A stretch of DNA of 64,000 nucleotides from Atrina japonica. Its lineage: Eukaryota; Mollusca; Bivalvia; Pterioida; Pinnidae. A program made the translations under genes and the position numbers. The DNA is taken from positions 242,001-306,000 of the forward strand of contig BROG01000377.1 of NCBI GenBank assembly GCA_030159075.1, read 5' to 3'. This document shows, one piece after another, positions 59,412-64,000 of the stretch; the first letter of the stretch is position 1, and every line of letters begins with the position of its first letter. A model generated the notes under the pieces. The model was not told the origin of the DNA. It did not search any database and was given only the letters and a program-made list of their open reading frames with translations.

Positions 59412-59774
59412 TTACAGTAACATAAAATGATAACAACGGATTACAACACATTTGGTAGTCCTGATCATGTTCATCCATTCTATAAAACATATATTGAATT
59501 GATAAATATGCCGCTCGTATAAAAGGATCAAATTTACTACAAATGACTCGTTACTAGAATACTTGAGTGCAGTTTCTAGATAATTATTGGATCGTAATAG
59601 CCAACCTTTACTGATAACTTCAGATAATTTTCTTGGCTGCGCTGAATATATAGAATGAAATGCGTCAGCAGGGAATATATAAAGCTCATCCATACTAAGA
59701 TTTTTGTCGTCATTCAGAAGTGGTTTCCAATAATGAACAAAATTTGGAATTTGTTTTGCGAAAACAGTCGTCAA
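59412..59774 (-). CDS. 120-codon open frame, unrecognised; possible exon or fossil
   Basis: The longest non-repeat frame outside the retroelements. It has varied, protein-like composition (FAKQIPNFVHYWKPLLND, MDELYIFPADAFHSIYS, ESFVVNLILLYERHIYQFN) and no microsatellite content. No domain is recognised, no splice sites were established, and its 3' end overlaps a MITE-like terminus at 59402-59416. It could be chance in AT-rich DNA. Confidence 0.25.
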   Translation of the reverse strand: MTTVFAKQIPNFVHYWKPLLNDDKNLSMDELYIFPADAFHSIYSAQPRKLSEVISKGWLLRSNNYLETALKYSSNESFVVNLILLYERHIYQFNICFIEWMNMIRTTKCVVIRCYHFMLL

Positions 59775-59789
59775 CGTGACCAGACAGTA

Positions 59790-60445
59790 GATTGACTATA
59801 GGCAATTATTTCTGCTTTTTGTATTCGAGTTTTTTTATGTTGAATTAAGTTACTGAAATGTAACACAACGTACACTCGTGGATTCATCAAGCCATTTACG
59901 ATTAAAAAAAATGTGTACTATTCGTTTTACCACTCGACAGATACGTACTATAAATTATCATTAACCGACCATTGAGAAAAGTACCTGAATTGACGATGAG
60001 ACCTTGAGCGCGTTTTATGGAAACTCCTTTACTCCTATGTCGAAAGGTACTTGGGTAGCTGAGTTTAAAACAAGATTTAGGATCGTTTCATCAACTCGGT
60101 GCAAACTCTAGACTTAAAACTTAAAAATTACAGATATAGTAAAATCCATATGACCTGGCGGGGTGGAGTCTTGTGAACACTTTTTTTGACCTGGGCGAGT
60201 TTAAATTTTAGATGATAAAGCATAACATTAAAATTACACTGACTAGAGTAATCGTTCCTACTTGTCACAATACATCAGAGAGTATTCAGTGAGGAATAAA
60301 ACGTTTTTCCTGTGCAGCTTGTCATAACGCAAAGGTGAGAAGAATCAACCGTATGATAATCAAATGGTTACTCCGCCCCGCCATCTAATGTGAATCGGAC
60401 ATTCAAAGTATTAATCAAATATTGGGGTTCATAAGGAAATGTAGA
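59790..60445. other. No gene seen
   Basis: Unique AT-rich sequence. Confidence 0.5.
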
Positions 60446-60449
60446 AATT

Positions 60450-60895
60450 AGATGAAAATTGAACGAACACGGACCTCTGAAAATCAAGAGGTGGGATCAG
60501 GTGTCATGGAGAAGTAAGCATTCGTTGTCGACGGGTAACAGCCGCCGTGAGTCCAGAGTTAAATACAAATGAAAGACAGTGGGACCATGCAGTTAAGACC
60601 ACCAAACTCAGTGAATCAAGAGGTCTGATACGGGATGAGGTTCTATTCAAATTAGGAATGTATCAAAAAACATGAAATTTACCGTCTGAAATGTACGTGA
60701 GATGGCCTTCAAATTAGTTTCTATCATAAAATATTTCTATTAATTTAGATAACACATATACCAAATTATTGACCATAATGAAGTTCGGTAGACAGTATGC
60801 TAATAGTGTCAGCATTAGACAAATCCCCTCCACTTGTAAATCAGAGACAAGGTTAAGTTCCATGGAGAATGTAGCGCCCCCTGCCTTCCGGTCAC
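60450..60895 (-). mobile_element. Family 1 tail plus a second weak copy
   Basis: 60455-60575 has acacggacctctg, gaggtgggatcaggtgtc and gccgtgagtccag. A weaker match (gttccatggagaatgtagc, cttccggtcac) lies at 60845-60895. Confidence 0.6.
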
Positions 60896-61022
60896 GACAA
60901 AAAATTTATTACATGCTTTAATAATTGCATTCCTAATGTGTACACGGGGTGTGGGAAACATTACGGCATCTAAGACGCTGAGGTCCTAAACAAAGCATAT
61001 TCACCCATGAAGATGAACAAAC

Positions 61023-61123
<101 letters not shown>

Positions 61124-61344
61124 TACGGTCGATGCAGATATGTTCAACACATCAAACAAGTACCGAAATAATTGTTCACGCAACAATAAATGAACTTTCT
61201 AGCTAACAATTGAGAAAGAACACATGTACATATAGTTAATTATTATATTAATCACATTTAAATTGCACTTGGGATTAACTTTCGCGTAAATAAGCGAAAG
61301 GACGTGCTTGCGAATTCCAATATCTGCTGAGGCCAATTTACATT

Positions 61345-61515
61345 TCAGCTGATCATTGTATACTCAAGTGATATTTCATATTGATAGTATTGTCTAAATT
61401 TTCAGGTCATCGGGGTTACGGTGTTTTACTCTGGGATTGATTTGGTAATACCTTTTCGTTTAGTATTATACCTTGTATGATACCCTTTTCACTTTCGGAA
61501 TTTCCAAATGTGTGC
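61345..61515 (+). repeat. Family R2, partial
   Basis: cagctgatcattgtatactc, tgatatttcatattgatag, ttgtatgatacccttttcac. Confidence 0.45.
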
Positions 61516-61534
61516 CATTCCATATTATATATAG

Positions 61535-61586
<52 letters not shown>

Positions 61587-61908
61587 TAATTGTATATATA
61601 ATTTTTATAATTGTAATTAAATTTTATATTTATAAATCACGATGCCTTAGTAAAGCACTGAATATCAATGCTCTAATAAACCATTTAAAAGATTATTACA
61701 TTGTATAAAAACAAATTTCCATCACAAAAGACACATCTTTTCAAAAAACAAATTAAATGATGAATGGAAAAAATAATGGGAAATCCTGTTATCTTTGTGA
61801 TAATAATTTTGTGCATTGAAAAATACATCCCCTGACAGTTCTACTTCTAAACTCAGCTTACATTTTATATATCATAATAAGCTCATGTATACATTATTTC
61901 AAAATGTC

Positions 61909-62042
<134 letters not shown>

Positions 62043-62074
62043 AGTGTTTGATCGGCACTATCACTTTAAGTAGC

Positions 62075-62365
62075 CGGCCTGACTCAGTCAGTAGCGCTCT
62101 CGACTCATGATCGTCAAGTCGTGAGTTCGAGTCCAGCCGGCAGCCGGCGGCAGGTTGGTTTCCTGTCTTTCGGGTGAGACAGTAAAAACCGAGGTCCCGT
62201 GCCACTGTTGGTGTCGGCACGTTAAAGAACCCTCATTGCTCAATGGCCGAGCATAGGCCAAAATTTGAAGCCCTTCACCGGCATTTTGTGACGTCTCCAT
62301 ATGAGTGAAAGATTCTTGAGTGGGTCGTTAAACAACAATAAACAAGCAAACAAACAAACAAACTG
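62075..62365 (+). mobile_element. tRNA-derived SINE, full length with TSD
   Basis: Head cggcctgactcagtcagtag, B-box gtgagttcgagtcc, body, then (caaa)n tail. It is flanked by the 14-bp duplication tcactttaagtagc (62061-62074 and 62366-62379). It sits just after a 127-bp (CT)n tract. Confidence 0.92.
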
Positions 62366-62399
62366 TCACTTTAAGTAGCATCTATCTTATTCAATCATT

Positions 62400-62875
62400 A
62401 CACGCAATAATGATGTATTTGGTTAACATGCTTAAAAGAAAAGGCTACAAAGTTATTTAATACATCAACATCTTAAAAATCATCACTCTAAAGAAATATC
62501 TACACGGAATATAGATGCATTTGGGTAACATGCGTAAAATAGAATGCTACAGAGTTATTTACAACATCCACATCTTCAAAATCATCACTCTGATGAAATA
62601 TCTACACGGAATACAGAGGAATTTGGTTCACATGCATAAAATAAATAGGTAATCAGTAATACACCACATCTACTTCATAGGTATCACCAGTCTAATGGAA
62701 GATCTACAAGGAATACGGATGCATTTGGTAAAAATGTTTACAACAAAAAGCAATTCCGTAATATAGCACATCTACTTCTTTAGTATCATCAGTCTAATGG
62801 AAGGTCTACACGGAATACAGTTGGTGAACATGAGTAAAATAAAAAGCCAAAGAGTTATATACAAAATCTACCTGT
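62400..62875. repeat. Tandem repeat, about 103-bp unit, five copies
   Basis: tgcatttgggtaacatgcgt-like start points at about 62415, 62517, 62618, 62722 and 62818, with ctacacggaatacag and atcatcactctaatg elements. It begins right after the SINE. Confidence 0.8.
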
Positions 62876-62995
62876 AACCTTTTTCAGTTATCGATCGATA
62901 TTAATCACTCTAGCAACAGCTTTTGTGGAAACCTTTGCTCATCAAGCTATCAAGACGATCGAAGATACAGATAAATACTTTGTAAATAATCATGC

Positions 62996-63075
<80 letters not shown>
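62996..63075. repeat. (TC)n microsatellite
   Basis: Directly visible. Confidence 0.97.
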
Positions 63076-63078
<3 letters not shown>

Positions 63079-63244
63079 AAAAAAGGTACATCCAGACATC
63101 TTAAGATTATTCAAAATTTTGTAATACCAGAGGTTTTGTTAAATACTATTTTCCTTACTGTATATATGACACCTTCTTGTACAGTGAAGATTCCAGGGCA
63201 ACGCAACCCTAGCTTCACTTAAGTGTTTCTATGTCTGGGTACCA

Positions 63245-63361
<117 letters not shown>

Positions 63362-64000
63362 TCTTTTATTGTAGTATCTGTGTAATGTGCCACTATATAA
63401 CATTTGTAGTTTACATTTAGTACTATTGTCTTGGTACTCTCATTGTAATCAGACACAATATATACCGCAGAAAAAGACGCCTATCGTTTGAATAAAAACG
63501 TTGTCCACATGATTTTTTCTTATCATACATCAGAACACTGATTTCTACTGAGGCTCACAGTAGTTGTATTTGCTTATTTGATAACTATTTCACATAAAAA
63601 CTGTTATCTTGTCATTCTAAGGTGACATAAATATTGCATCATGTCTGTTCTATTGCAAACAGTCTAGTATAATTAACCGGCTAATATTTTCTGTAGATCT
63701 GTGTATAATAGCGTTTGTCTTATTAAGCTTATACCATATCAAAAGAGAAGAACGTGCGTGTGCGTTCTCATTGTATTGGTTCTGTTCTTGGTTAGGCAAT
63801 TTTCTCGTTATTACTATGGGATCCTGTGGTGTATTTTTGCTTTATCACTTTCGATTTTTCTCGACATTTGCAGTCCGGATTCTAATTTTGTTCTTGTATT
63901 AATTATTTGCTGCACAACTAGTGTTAATGTTTCTTTATAACATTTTTATCGCTTAGGTAGGTAGTGTGACTGGTAGATATTAAATGCAGCATTGTATTGG

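Overview
This window looks like a piece of a repeat-rich, AT-rich animal nuclear genome, most likely a bivalve mollusc. I infer this from the tRNA-derived SINE ending in a gttaaacaacaa-type tail, from Penelope-like retroelements whose 3' tails I associate from memory with oyster, mussel and scallop DNA, and from very dense (TA)n, (CT)n and (CA)n microsatellites. No database was searched. There is no bacterial-style gene layout: most open frames are microsatellite or transposon translations.

The main result is a multi-exon gene on the minus strand, 24374 down to 15408. I assembled it by eye from nine small exons with GT-AG borders. Their lengths sum to 675 nt, which is 224 residues plus a stop, and the reading phase is kept across all eight introns. 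The predicted product is a small secreted protein with five six-cysteine modules (C-x4/5-C-x4/6-C-x6/14-C-x4-C-x-C, always with Asp before the second Cys), separated by Thr/Pro-rich linkers that each have their own exon. A cysteine exon plus a linker exon forms a symmetric phase 1-1 cassette. I cannot name the gene. Its promoter and signal-peptide exon lie in a 1.4-kb tandem duplication (about 24051-26884), and the distal copy has lost its splice donor. Its last intron holds a 2.4-kb minisatellite of 26-bp units.

Layout: 0-3 kb, foldback MITEs and a 33-bp tandem array. 3.18-5.46 kb, a 2.27-kb element with 24-bp TIRs flanked by TTAA. 5.5-9.6 kb, tandem repeats, a compound microsatellite and two SINEs with target-site duplications. 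10.4-13.2 kb, a local direct duplication and a 1.3-kb long-TIR element. 14-27 kb, the cysteine-rich gene and its repeat-filled introns. 28-35 kb, long-TIR MITEs, a second Penelope-like family and other repeats. 36.7-38.2 kb, a decayed Tc1-like transposase and a SINE. 38-45 kb, a fully self-complementary compound microsatellite, a hairpin element and tandem repeats. 46.6-48.2 kb, the best preserved Penelope-like reverse transcriptase, on the minus strand, with a 5'-truncated relative at 55.9-56.7 kb on the plus strand. 57.5-64 kb, a diverged partial copy of the 12-kb element, SINEs, a 103-bp tandem array and microsatellites.

The short repeat containing the motif accggtcgacaggggatgc, found about a dozen times, is explained here as the 3' tail of the Penelope-like element, because two copies run directly into its reverse transcriptase. 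Everything else is noncoding as far as I can see.
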